This document shows positions 1 through 6,957 of a stretch of DNA of 8,830 nucleotides, in pieces; position 1 is the first letter of the stretch, and each line of letters opens with the position of its first letter. The stretch spans positions 1 through 8,830 of the forward strand of contig JAGMDW010000118.1 in assembly GCA_023128455.1 (NCBI GenBank), read 5' to 3'. The notes beneath the pieces are model-generated. The model did not search any database, was not told the DNA's origin, and saw nothing but the letters and a program-made list of their open reading frames with translations. The position numbers were made by a program, and so were the translations under genes. The stretch comes from Desulfurellaceae bacterium (GTDB lineage Bacteria; Campylobacterota_A; Desulfurellia; JAGGSF01).

Positions 1-1
1 C

Positions 2-292
2 TCGTTGGTAGTTACGCCACTTGGTACAGGTTCGCCTAGTGTAAGCAAGTATGTAGCAGAAGTGCAGAAAGTTATCAAAGAAAAGGGAATAAAGTATCAA
101 CTTACACCAACGGACACTGTTTTAGAAGGCGAAATAGATGAAATACTCGATACAGTAAAAAGCATATACAAACACATGTTTGAGATAGGCCTAAAGAGAG
201 TATCTATGCATATACATATAGACGAAAGAGTAGATAAAAAACTATCCATGAAAGGAAAAGTCAACTCAGTAAGAGAAAAACTGAATGAGTGA
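2..292 (+). CDS. MTH1187/YkoF-type thiamine-binding protein (DUF77), 5' end cut by window edge
   Basis: Small alpha/beta protein of the thiamine-binding MTH1187/YkoF family (DUF77), whose members form oligomers and bind thiamine or related small molecules in the cytoplasm. The visible 96 residues carry the family signatures: a strand ending PLGTGSPSVSKYVAE, then YQLTPTDTVLEGEIDEILD, then MHIHIDERVDKKLSMKGKV near the C-terminus. Family members are about 100 residues with a few residues before the PLGTG segment, so the reading frame most likely enters from outside the window. A TTG at position 5 is possible as a start but would remove the first beta strand. The stop overlaps the methyltransferase start by 8 bases, making it the first visible gene of the six-gene operon. 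No thiamine biosynthesis or transport gene is next to it, so the ligand is uncertain. The family assignment is firm; the role is inferred. Confidence 0.85.
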   Translation, partial: SLVVTPLGTGSPSVSKYVAEVQKVIKEKGIKYQLTPTDTVLEGEIDEILDTVKSIYKHMFEIGLKRVSMHIHIDERVDKKLSMKGKVNSVREKLNE

Positions 293-905
293 CTTTTATG
301 ATTCACTAAGCGATATAGGCGCAAAAAATTATGAAAGTTGGTATGAAAAAGAAGGAAAGGAGGTTACAGAAAGAGAAGCTAAGGCTTTATTCTTACTCTT
401 AAAAAACTTCAGAGGAATGCGTATTTTAAAAATAGGTTGTGGAACGGGTTATTTTTCTCGCCTGTTGGAGAAAGAAGGTTTCCAAGTAGTTGGAGTGGAT
501 AAGGCATGGCAAATGTTGAGGCTTGCTCGTCTTAAAGGTATAACCAGTGTGAGAGCAAATGCACATTTTCTTCCATTTAGAAATAAAACCTTTGATATCG
601 CGTTATTCATTACATCTTTTGAATTCATAGAAAAAAGCAGCAAAGCACTGAAGGAAGCTATGAGGGTTACTAAAAAAAGGGTTATCTTTCTCTTACTCAA
701 CCCATTTCATTTTGTTAATATAAGAAGAAAATTCAAATCCCTTTTTTATTCCTCACCTTTTCGCCACATGAAAATAATAATGCCTTCTAATATTAAAAAG
801 GCAACAGAAAGGATATGCGATGGATGTAGATTTAAGGTATATGATAAATTAATTGGAGGAGATGTATTTTATACGGCGCAAATTTTTATAGAGGAGGACT
901 TATGA
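285..905 (+). CDS. Class I SAM-dependent methyltransferase (substrate unknown)
   Basis: Rossmann-fold methyltransferase of 206 residues, of the Methyltransf_11/UbiE-like type. Motif I is ILKIGCGTGYFS (47-58, glycine loop GCGTG 51-55). The acidic residue that binds the SAM ribose is at the end of strand 2 in VVGVDKAWQML (D72). The segment ANAHFLPFRNKTFDIALFI (91-109) matches motifs II/III, with LPF and FD being typical. Motif I has Lys where many relatives have Asp (VLDLGCGTG), which is tolerated in the family. The C-terminal ~70 residues are basic and lack a recognisable substrate domain, so the methyl acceptor cannot be named. The start at 285 overlaps the preceding stop (ATGAGTGA), and the gene ends in an ATGA overlap with hpf, so translational coupling is likely. 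It is probably soluble and cytoplasmic. Family confident, function unknown. Confidence 0.85.
   Translation: MSDFYDSLSDIGAKNYESWYEKEGKEVTEREAKALFLLLKNFRGMRILKIGCGTGYFSRLLEKEGFQVVGVDKAWQMLRLARLKGITSVRANAHFLPFRNKTFDIALFITSFEFIEKSSKALKEAMRVTKKRVIFLLLNPFHFVNIRRKFKSLFYSSPFRHMKIIMPSNIKKATERICDGCRFKVYDKLIGGDVFYTAQIFIEEDL
893..897 (+). promoter_or_regulatory. Strong Shine-Dalgarno of hpf inside the methyltransferase 3' end
   Basis: GGAGG lies 4 bases before the hpf ATG, within the last codons of the upstream gene. The other internal genes of this operon have weak or no such site. hpf is therefore probably translated more efficiently than its neighbours, which fits an abundant ribosome-binding protein. 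Confidence 0.7.
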
Positions 906-1396
906 ACCTGAACATTACGGCAAAAAATATAGAAGTAACGAATGCATTAAAGGGATATACAGAAAAGAAAATGAGTAAATTGGAGAAGATAACAGATATA
1001 AATGAAATATGGGTAACGCTAAGTGTGGAGAAATACAGACAAATTGCAGATGTGAAACTCAATGCAGATGGAGAAATTGTCAAAGCAAAAGAAACAAGCA
1101 AGGATATGTATACCTCTATTGATCTTGTTTACGAACTATTGGAAAGACAACTGAGAAGATTAAAAGAACGATACGAAGATAGAAGAAAAATAACAGCAAA
1201 CAAGACAGAGACAGTAACAGAACCACAAATAATCGTGGAGGACTTCAGTTTAAAACCAATGTCAGCAGAAGAGGCAGTAATGCAGTTACAAGTTACAGAA
1301 CAGCAATTCATCGTTTTTGAAAATGTAGAAAATGAGAAGGTAAGCATACTTTTCTGCAAGACAAATGGAAATTATGGACTAATTGAAACGAGATGA
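902..1396 (+). CDS. hpf: Ribosome hibernation promoting factor, long form
   Basis: HPF/YfiA-family protein of 164 residues that binds the 30S decoding region and drives 70S dimerisation into inactive 100S ribosomes in stationary phase or starvation. The N-terminal S30AE domain spans about 1-95: it opens MNLNITAKNIEVTNALKGYTEKK, has an acidic/basic alternation through VKLNADGEIVKAKETSKDMYTSIDLVYELLERQL, and closes with the charged helix RRLKERYEDRR. After a short linker, the C-terminal dimerisation domain occupies about 112-164, with FSLKPMSAEEAVMQL (115-129) and the usual end KTNGNYGLIET. Its presence identifies the long form, which dimerises ribosomes without RMF. At 164 residues it is slightly short for long HPFs because the linker is brief. 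The start is supported by a GGAGG site and by ATGA overlap with the upstream stop. Neighbours ptsN and rapZ match the classical hpf-ptsN-rapZ cluster; rpoN itself is not visible. Confidence 0.95.
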   Translation: MNLNITAKNIEVTNALKGYTEKKMSKLEKITDINEIWVTLSVEKYRQIADVKLNADGEIVKAKETSKDMYTSIDLVYELLERQLRRLKERYEDRRKITANKTETVTEPQIIVEDFSLKPMSAEEAVMQLQVTEQQFIVFENVENEKVSILFCKTNGNYGLIETR

Positions 1397-1854
1397 GAGT
1401 AGAAGAATTCTTAGATAGAGAATTGATATGCGATATAGATGCAGATGGAGTAGATAGTCTCTTTTCAACGATAGCTTACACCTTTTCAAAAAGATATCCA
1501 TCTATAAATAAAGAAAAGCTGAAAGAATTCCTGCAAGAAAGGGAAATTTTAGGCACAACGGGCATTGGCAATGGTTTTGCCATCCCTCATACAAAAACAA
1601 ATATGGTAGACAAAGTTGTGGCGGGGGTGTTTAGAAATAAAACAGGAATAGATTTTAATGCCGTAGACAATAAACCAGTAAAGCTCTTTGTTGTTCTCCT
1701 TTCCCCTTTAGGAAAACCAATAAAACTTTTAAAAGCGCTGGCTGCGGTGGCAAAAATATCAAAAGATAAACAATTCACAAAAAGTATGTTAGCAGTGAAA
1801 GATACAAAAGACATTTATGGGAAATTCATAGAGCGGGATGAATCAGGTCCATGA
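1393..1854 (+). CDS. ptsN: PTS EIIA domain protein, nitrogen/fructose type (PtsN-like)
   Basis: Single-domain phosphotransferase protein of 153 residues, the usual length for EIIA-Ntr. The phosphorylatable histidine is His66 in GIGNGFAIPHTKT (57-69), the hallmark of the PTS EIIA type-2 family. The upstream segment INKEKLKEFLQEREILGTTGIG and the later LFVVLLSPLGKPIKLLKALAAVAKISKD also fit the fold. EIIA-Ntr receives phosphate from an NPr/HPr-like protein and regulates partners (for example potassium transport and sensor kinases) rather than moving sugar. No membrane EIIB/EIIC domain is fused or adjacent, supporting a regulatory role. It overlaps hpf and rapZ by 4 bases each. It lacks a clear ribosome site of its own, so translation probably depends on coupling. 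A fructose-type EIIA for a distant permease is the main alternative. Confidence 0.9.
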   Translation: MRVEEFLDRELICDIDADGVDSLFSTIAYTFSKRYPSINKEKLKEFLQEREILGTTGIGNGFAIPHTKTNMVDKVVAGVFRNKTGIDFNAVDNKPVKLFVVLLSPLGKPIKLLKALAAVAKISKDKQFTKSMLAVKDTKDIYGKFIERDESGP

Positions 1855-2720
1855 TAGATACAAGATTCGCCATTATTACCGGCCTTTCAGGTGGAGGAAA
1901 AAGCACGGCATTGAGAATGTTGGAAGATTCGGGTTTCCTTGCTATGGATAACTTTCCCATTGCCCTTTTTTCTACATTTGTTCAGATGTTAGAATACAGT
2001 AAAACATTAGTGCCAAAAATTGCATTGGTAATAGACATAAGAAGTGGCGAGATAGAAGAATTCACAAATCTGGTGCGTTTTTTAAACGAAAAAAAACTAC
2101 ACAAAAAAATTGTTTACCTTGAAGCACAAGATGAAATAATGCTTTCTAGGTTTAAGGAAACGAGAAGAACTCATCCCCTTACCATAGGCAAAAATATTTC
2201 TCTCTCGCAGGCCATTGCCAAAGAAAAAACAATTATGGACAAGATGAAACCCCTTGCTGATACAATTATCGATACCTCTCACCTCACTCCACAGCTTTTC
2301 AATGAGGTCTTAAGGAAAGAATTTCTAAAAGAAGAAACAGAAAAAAAGATCATCTTAATGCTTATTTCATTCGGGTTTAAGTATGGTATGCCGATAGAAA
2401 GTGATATGGTGGTTGATGTTCGATTCTTACCCAATCCATTTTTTATAAAGGAATTAAAAGACACTACAGGAAAAGATGAGAAAACATACGAATTTATAAT
2501 CAACAAAAAAGAAACGCAAATATTTTTAAAAAAAAGTGAAGAACTTTTATCTTTTTTACTTCCTCTTTATGAAAAAGAAGGGAAAAGTTATTTTACTCTT
2601 TCTTATGGTTGCACAGGAGGAAAACATAGATCGGTAGCCATTGTGGAATATATGAGTAAATTCTTACAAAAAAAAGGGTTCATAGTAAACACTCTTCACC
2701 GTGATACGGAAAAGATATGA
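1851..2720 (+). CDS. rapZ: RapZ/YvcJ P-loop nucleotide-binding protein (RNase adapter family)
   Basis: Full-length RapZ-family protein of 289 residues. The Walker A loop is GLSGGGKST (11-19). The Walker-B-like strand and following motif are ALVIDIRSGE (58-67; relatives have DVRSRE). The diagnostic RFKETRRTHPL is at 100-110. The C-terminal RNA/metabolite-binding domain has SFGFKYGMPIESDMVVDVR from 173, then FLPNP (192-196), and GCTGGKHRSV (253-262). In E. coli RapZ delivers the sRNA GlmZ to RNase E and senses glucosamine-6-phosphate. In Gram-positive bacteria the homologue YvcJ binds ATP/GTP, with roles in competence and the cell envelope. GlmZ-type sRNAs are narrowly distributed, so for this organism only the conserved nucleotide-binding and envelope-precursor-sensing role is a fair inference. 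The start overlaps ptsN by 4 bases and the stop overlaps pyrB by 4. Confidence 0.95.
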   Translation: MIDTRFAIITGLSGGGKSTALRMLEDSGFLAMDNFPIALFSTFVQMLEYSKTLVPKIALVIDIRSGEIEEFTNLVRFLNEKKLHKKIVYLEAQDEIMLSRFKETRRTHPLTIGKNISLSQAIAKEKTIMDKMKPLADTIIDTSHLTPQLFNEVLRKEFLKEETEKKIILMLISFGFKYGMPIESDMVVDVRFLPNPFFIKELKDTTGKDEKTYEFIINKKETQIFLKKSEELLSFLLPLYEKEGKSYFTLSYGCTGGKHRSVAIVEYMSKFLQKKGFIVNTLHRDTEKI

Positions 2721-3607
2721 AAAATCTACTGGGAATAAGTTTTCTAAATAAAAAAGATATAATCTCTATATTACAAACAGCAAAGGCTTATAAAGAAGCA
2801 TTTTATAAAAAAACAGAATTTGAAAAAATCTTGCAAGCAAAAACGATAATCAATCTATTTTTTGAGGCAAGCACCCGCACTCGCACCTCTTTTGAAATAG
2901 CCGCTAAAAATTTAGGCGGACAAGTAATAAACATAGATATGAAAATGTCCAGTCTGAAAAAAGGAGAAACAATAAAGGACACAGTGCAAAACTTAGAACA
3001 AATGCATCCAACGGCATTTATCGTTCGCCATCCAGATTCTGGTTTTCCACTTTTTTTGAGCAAAAATACCTCAATCCCTATTATAAATGCTGGAGACGGG
3101 GCATTTGAACATCCCTCGCAAGCTTTATTAGATTTCTTTACAATGTGGGAAAAAAAGAAAAAGATGGAAGGAATAAAACTCTCTATCCTTGGAGATATCT
3201 TACATAGTAGGGTAGCCAGATCAAATATTTTTTTACAAAAGATGTTTAAGAATGATGTAATGGTGTTCGGGCCCCAAACCATGATCCCTCCTCAAATAGA
3301 AAAATTAGAAGTAAAAGTAGCTAAAAATCTAAAGGAGGCATGCGCAGATAGAGATTTCATTATGCTTTTGAGAATACAGTTGGAAAGAAAAAGCGGAAAA
3401 TCTATTCCTTCTTTATCTGAATATTATAAATACTTTGCATTAAAAGAAGTAAAAGATGCATACATTCTTCATCCTGGACCAGTAAATAAAGATGTAGAAA
3501 TAGCCAGCTCTCTTCTCTATTGCCCGCGCTCTTTAATCCCTGAGCAGGTAGAAAACGGCATATTTATAAGGATGGCGATCTTTCATCATCTGTCAAATAA
3601 AGTATAG
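2717..3607 (+). CDS. pyrB: Aspartate carbamoyltransferase, catalytic subunit
   Basis: Catalyses carbamoyl phosphate plus L-aspartate to N-carbamoyl-L-aspartate, the committed step of pyrimidine synthesis, as a cytoplasmic trimer with shared active sites. At 296 residues it is slightly short for the catalytic chain (about 300-310). Carbamoyl-phosphate loop: EASTRTRTSFE (50-60). The 80s loop that reaches into the next subunit is SSLKKGETIKDT (78-89). HPSQALLD (132-139), LGDILHSRVARSN (158-170), the aspartate-binding LLRIQLER (217-224; Arg219 and Gln221 match E. coli Arg229/Gln231) and HPGPVNKDVEI (252-262) are intact. Lys258 replaces the usual Arg in HPGPxNR, a conservative change. The STRTRTSFE motif and LRIQLER separate it from ornithine carbamoyltransferase. 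No pyrI regulatory chain or pyrC follows. It is the last gene of the operon, coupled to rapZ by a 4-base overlap. Confidence 0.95.
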   Translation: MKNLLGISFLNKKDIISILQTAKAYKEAFYKKTEFEKILQAKTIINLFFEASTRTRTSFEIAAKNLGGQVINIDMKMSSLKKGETIKDTVQNLEQMHPTAFIVRHPDSGFPLFLSKNTSIPIINAGDGAFEHPSQALLDFFTMWEKKKKMEGIKLSILGDILHSRVARSNIFLQKMFKNDVMVFGPQTMIPPQIEKLEVKVAKNLKEACADRDFIMLLRIQLERKSGKSIPSLSEYYKYFALKEVKDAYILHPGPVNKDVEIASSLLYCPRSLIPEQVENGIFIRMAIFHHLSNKV

Positions 3608-3613
3608 ATATTA

Positions 3614-4912
3614 TTATTTCATCAATCCTGGCAAGAATAGAGAAATTTGAGGAAAAAGGACCAGGAGCAATGCGCATAAGAGCAGAGATAGCAAAAAAGG
3701 AAAGGCGCCTTTAAAAATAGTTTCTAACGGAACATCTTTCGCAATACCACTTACTACATAAACATTTACACCCACCGGAGGTGTAATCACCCCTATCTGT
3801 GTTACAAGAACAATAACCACTCCAAACCAGATAGGATTATAGCCCATCGCCATAACAACCGGATAAAAGATGGGAATAGTTAAAAGAATGAGGGCTAAAG
3901 CGTCGATAAAACAGCCTAAAACGAAATAAACGAGGATAATAATTATCATAATAAGGCCATGTGGTAAAGGAAGAACAGTTACCCAATTAGCTAAGGTGAA
4001 AGGAAGGCGAGTAATAGCCATAAAATGGCCAAAAATAGTTGCTCCAGCTACAATCATCAATACCATGCAGGAGATTTTTGTACTTTCCAAAACAGCCTGT
4101 ATAAACTTAGACCAGGTCAAGTTTTTTCTTAATACAGACAGCAAAATAGTTCCACCTGCTCCTATAGCACCTGCCTCTGTAGGAGTAAAGAATCCGGCAA
4201 ACAATCCTCCCATTACTAACAAAAACAAAAAAATGCTTTCAGCTACACCAATCAGCACAGCTGACTTTGCGCATCCAAAATCATTCTGTTTATAAGGAGC
4301 TATATCAGGCTTTAGCTTTACCCAAACATAAATGGTAACAATGAATAAAAGAGCTATCAAAAGTCCTGGAACAATGCCGGCTATAAATAGCTTGCCAATA
4401 GATTGTTGGGTCATAATACCATAAATAATGAAAATGACGCTGGGCGGTATCATGATCCCCAAACTACTGCCTGCGGCAATGGTTCCTGTGGCTAATTTCA
4501 TACCATACCCATATCTTTTCATCTCTGGTAATGCTACAGCTGTCATGGTTGCGGCAGAAGCGTTGGTTGAACCACAGATAGCAGCAAAACTGGCACAGGC
4601 ACCAATAGTGGCTATAGCTAATCCTCCGGGTAAATGTTTGGATAAAATATGAGCAGCATCATATAAGCGTCGGCTAATGCCAGCATGAAATGCAATTTGC
4701 CCCATGAGAATAAAAAGAGGAATAACGGTAAGGTTGTAAGAACTAAAAACACCAAATATATCTTTAATAACTATTGCTAAGCCTGCTTTAATAGAAATTA
4801 CGCAGCTAAAACCAGCAAACCCTAAAAGAGCCATAAGGAATCCTACTGGCATACCAGAAAAAAGGAAAAGAATAAGTAAGATTATCCCTACAATACCAAC
4901 AAAGGTGTTCAC
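3614..4912 (-). CDS. dctM: TRAP transporter large permease subunit (DctM family)
   Basis: Integral inner-membrane protein of 432 residues, typical for DctM, which forms the Na+-coupled transport domain of TRAP transporters. Most of the chain is hydrophobic, consistent with 11-12 transmembrane segments and re-entrant hairpins. Family signatures in order: LTVIPLFILMG (61-71), GSTNASAATM (114-123), LGIMIPPSVIF (151-161), FFTPTEAGAIG (241-251), GCFIDALA (333-340) and GVITPPVGVNVYV (374-386). The proline-rich repeats (MIPPS, ITPPVG) are characteristic of the two-fold pseudo-symmetric elevator domain. The start is a GTG whose G overlaps the last base of the dctQ stop (TAGTG), so it is probably translated by coupling. 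It is the third gene of dctP-dctQ-dctM and ends 6 bases from the converging pyrB stop. Substrate not readable from this subunit. Confidence 0.95.
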   Translation of the reverse strand: MNTFVGIVGIILLILFLFSGMPVGFLMALLGFAGFSCVISIKAGLAIVIKDIFGVFSSYNLTVIPLFILMGQIAFHAGISRRLYDAAHILSKHLPGGLAIATIGACASFAAICGSTNASAATMTAVALPEMKRYGYGMKLATGTIAAGSSLGIMIPPSVIFIIYGIMTQQSIGKLFIAGIVPGLLIALLFIVTIYVWVKLKPDIAPYKQNDFGCAKSAVLIGVAESIFLFLLVMGGLFAGFFTPTEAGAIGAGGTILLSVLRKNLTWSKFIQAVLESTKISCMVLMIVAGATIFGHFMAITRLPFTLANWVTVLPLPHGLIMIIIILVYFVLGCFIDALALILLTIPIFYPVVMAMGYNPIWFGVVIVLVTQIGVITPPVGVNVYVVSGIAKDVPLETIFKGAFPFLLSLLLCALLLVLFPQISLFLPGLMK

Positions 4913-5397
4913 TATTTTGCCTTCTCTTTTTTAAATAGCAAAATTAAATCTCTTAATAACACAAGCATTACCACAAAAGATGCAAAGGCAATTCCGTATA
5001 AAATAGGAAAAACGGGTAGCTGGATGGTCATAGAGGTCTCATGGCTTATCTGCAGGTCATAACCATACACAATTCCGGCATAGGTTATAAATCCGAAGAG
5101 ACATAGACCCATCAAATCCGCAAAGATACAAGCGGTTTTTCTTAAAGATATAGAAAAATGGCTAACTAAAATTTCCACACTTACATGTTTCTTGTCCAAA
5201 GTGGTTTGGGGAAGAGCAAAGGCACTTACTATAACTCCTAAAAAACCCACAATTTCATAAGTGCCTAAAATACTATGACTGAAGATACGCAAAACCACAT
5301 CAATACAAACAAGCGCTGTCATTAAAATTAAAGCTGTGCCTGCAAAGATGTTAAGAGTAAAAGAAGACCCCTTCACAAAGTGAACAAAACCCTGCAA
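4912..5397 (-). CDS. dctQ: TRAP transporter small permease subunit (DctQ family)
   Basis: Small membrane subunit of 161 residues that packs against DctM as a scaffold of the TRAP transport domain. Four hydrophobic segments are visible at roughly 14-36, 46-66, 90-112 and 128-152, followed by a basic cytoplasmic tail (LLFKKEKAK). The family features R37 after segment 1 (CIDVVLRIFS), E48 (YEIVGFLGV) and HVSVEILVSHF (71-81, the conserved H-x-x-V-E/D stretch after segment 2) are present. The start is most likely the TTG at 5397, preceded by a purine-rich AGAAG. No ATG or GTG occurs before the first membrane helix except GTG at codon 8, so the start is only moderately certain. It lies 18 bases downstream of dctP and overlaps dctM by one base. 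Confidence 0.9.
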   Translation of the reverse strand: MQGFVHFVKGSSFTLNIFAGTALILMTALVCIDVVLRIFSHSILGTYEIVGFLGVIVSAFALPQTTLDKKHVSVEILVSHFSISLRKTACIFADLMGLCLFGFITYAGIVYGYDLQISHETSMTIQLPVFPILYGIAFASFVVMLVLLRDLILLFKKEKAK

Positions 5398-5415
5398 TTT
5401 TCTTCTCTTTAAATA

Positions 5416-6453
5416 CTATTGACTGCTGGGCTCGCCAATAAAGATTTGTATAGTTTTTACACATTCATCTCCAGGCAATCCTTTGATTTTAGCGTCTTTA
5501 ACATATTCATCGATTACAGGTCTCACCGCTTTTACCCATCGGGCGCTTTCTTCGGGGTTAAGCTCAATAACTTTATTGCCCAAACTTAAACTATACTTAT
5601 ATCCTTCTTCGTCACTTTTATCCCATGCTTTTCCATGTTTTACAGTCCATTCTTTACTTACATCTGAAAATATCTTTTTAACATCCTCTGGCAGAGATGC
5701 CCACTTTTGTTTATTCATGACAACATACATTCCCGTAGTATAGCCAATATCCTTGCAATCAATGGTATACTTTATCACCTCAGCCTGCCGCCAACCCTTT
5801 AAGGTTTCAACAGGAGTAAAGGTCCCATTTACTACACCCCTTCTTAAAGCTTCGTATGCATCGCCCTGCCCCATTGCAACCGGCACCGCTCCCAATGCCT
5901 TGGCTACTTTGGCACTAAATCCTGTACATCGTATTTCCATTCCCTTTAAATCTTCCATTTTATGAACGGGTTTTCTGGTATGGAGCAACCCTGGTCCGTG
6001 AGCATGGAGATAAAGCACTTTAACTTCTTTAAGTTCTTTTGGCTGAAACTTTTCATAAAATTTATTGACAGTCAATGTTGCTACCTCGCCGCTTGGATAA
6101 CCCAAAGGTAAATCAATTGCCTCCATAGTAGGAAACCTACCTCTGGTATAAGCAAAACAAGACATTCCCATATCAGTAATGTCTTTTAAAACTCCATCAT
6201 AAATTTGTGGGCCTTTTAACAAGGTTCCACCCGGAAAGTAACTAATTTTCACCCTTCCATTGGTTCGTTTTTCAATCTCCTTAATCCATGATTCCGCTAA
6301 TTGAGACTGTATATGGGTAGGCGGAAAGAAATTGCTATAGGTTAACTCTATAGACTTATCAGCACCATTTGCAGCATATCCCTTAATACCAAAAAAACAT
6401 GATACTGCCAAAATAACAGCCACTATGAACCACAACTGTTTCATTCTTTTCAT
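5416..6453 (-). CDS. dctP: TRAP transporter periplasmic solute-binding protein (DctP family)
   Basis: Extracytoplasmic binding protein of 345 residues that captures the substrate and delivers it to DctQM. The N-terminus is a signal peptide: basic MKRMK, hydrophobic core LWFIVAVILAV, likely signal-peptidase-I cleavage after GYA (25-27). A Cys at 19 (LAVSC) is a poor lipobox and makes lipidation less likely. Binding-fold landmarks: TYSNFFPPTHIQSQLAESW (38-56), FPGGTLLKGPQIYDGV (73-88) and GMEIRCTGFSAKVAKALGA (171-189) with Arg175, at the place of the invariant arginine that forms a salt bridge with substrate carboxylates. These are followed by AYEALRRGVVNG (199-210). An organic-acid substrate is therefore likely, but C4-dicarboxylates, aromatic acids, keto acids and others cannot be separated. 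ATG at 6453 has GGAGGAG 5 bases upstream. A second ATG three codons later is less well placed. Confidence 0.94.
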   Translation of the reverse strand: MKRMKQLWFIVAVILAVSCFFGIKGYAANGADKSIELTYSNFFPPTHIQSQLAESWIKEIEKRTNGRVKISYFPGGTLLKGPQIYDGVLKDITDMGMSCFAYTRGRFPTMEAIDLPLGYPSGEVATLTVNKFYEKFQPKELKEVKVLYLHAHGPGLLHTRKPVHKMEDLKGMEIRCTGFSAKVAKALGAVPVAMGQGDAYEALRRGVVNGTFTPVETLKGWRQAEVIKYTIDCKDIGYTTGMYVVMNKQKWASLPEDVKKIFSDVSKEWTVKHGKAWDKSDEEGYKYSLSLGNKVIELNPEESARWVKAVRPVIDEYVKDAKIKGLPGDECVKTIQIFIGEPSSQ

Positions 6454-6482
6454 TCTAACTCCTCCAACTTAAGATATATAGC

Positions 6483-6511
6483 AAGATACAATGGATAAGA
6501 TAAAATTTCAA
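6483..6511 (-). promoter_or_regulatory. Candidate sigma-70-type promoter of dctPQM
   Basis: On the - strand TTGAAA (plus 6506-6511) and TATCTT (plus 6483-6488) are separated by exactly 17 bases. They match TTGACA at 5/6 and TATAAT at 4/6. Transcription would begin near 6476, leaving a short leader of about 20 bases containing the GGAGGAG ribosome site. The surrounding sequence is AT-rich, so chance matches are possible. Confidence 0.45.
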
Positions 6512-6580
6512 CAACTTTTAATATTCAAGAATTGCCAAAGCGGGTCCGTGCTTGTTGTATATAGAAAACAGCCCTTATTT

Positions 6581-6902
6581 TTATTTTTTATTCTGTCTGT
6601 CACCTATTGTTATACACTGTTCTAAAAGGTTATCCGCTGGATTATGATGAATAGCCGCTTTTCTGGCAATAAAACTCCTTATATCTCTTACATTTTCAAT
6701 CTCAATGTCATTGAGCAAAGGCAGAGTATCTTTTATCTTCAATGAAGGCATCGGTATAAAGCACATGCCAATGAAAAGGTTTTCCTTCGCATACTGGCAT
6801 TAAAAATTCATTATCTGATTTTCCCCCGCCTGCTCGCTGAGAAAATTTGCCGATGTCATGAAGCAAACCAGCCAATACAACAACTTTTTGCTCACCATCC
6901 AT
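6581..6902 (-). pseudogene. cas10: Truncated, frameshifted N-terminal fragment of CRISPR effector cas10 (Csm1-like HD domain)
   Basis: The first frame starts at ATG 6902, with GGAG 5 bases upstream. It reads MDGEQKVVVLAGLLHDIGKF and continues SQRAGGG, with HWHVLYTDAFIEDK further on, then hits a stop at 6708. The frame is resumed by a second one, with DTLPLLNDIEIENV and then IARKAAIHHNPADNLLEQC up to GDR at about 6596, ending at 6581. One extra A in the AAAA tract (plus 6731-6734) explains the shift: with three As it reads FIEDKDTLPLLND without a break. LAGLLHDIGKFxQRA plus a later HH-P segment before an (A/G)DR is the N-terminal HD nuclease domain of Cas10, large subunit of type III CRISPR complexes (closest in style to Csm1). 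About 106 of an expected 700-850 residues remain. Palm domains and the GGDD cyclase motif are absent. No other cas gene is visible. An unrelated HD phosphohydrolase fragment is the alternative. Confidence 0.75.
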
Positions 6903-6927
6903 AATTTCTCCTGAGTACAAAGTTTAG

Positions 6928-6957
6928 TTTATATAAATGTATACCTAATTGTCTCAA
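6928..6957 (-). promoter_or_regulatory. Candidate promoter of the cas10 fragment, -35 inside the CRISPR-like repeat
   Basis: On the - strand TTGAGA (plus 6952-6957, 5/6 to TTGACA) and TATAAA (plus 6928-6933, 5/6 to TATAAT) are 18 bases apart and point at the cas10 start at 6902. The -35 element is formed by the terminal GGGATTGAGAC of the repeat-like sequence. This is a pattern match only. Confidence 0.35.

Noticed and set aside
3071..3085. TCAATCCCT inside pyrB, resembling the edge of the CRISPR-like repeat
   Set aside because: Only about 10 bases match, within conserved coding sequence of an intact enzyme; chance similarity.
2803..3282. 159-codon frame on the - strand
   Set aside because: It is the antisense shadow of pyrB, whose catalytic motifs are complete in the + frame.
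6520..6545. Sigma-54-like TTGGCA...TTGAA on the - strand upstream of dctP
   Set aside because: The second half is two bases too close and lacks the essential GC at -12. The TTGAAA/TATCTT pair downstream fits better.
6520..6570. GC-rich patch with AAGC/GCTT arms, considered as terminator or tRNA fragment
   Set aside because: The stem is only four pairs, no T-run follows in a sensible place, and no tRNA-like arms can be drawn.
6903..6920. Six-codon N-terminal extension (TTG-type start at 6920) of the cas10 fragment
   Set aside because: The GGAG site lies within this stretch, directly before ATG 6902, so translation should begin there.
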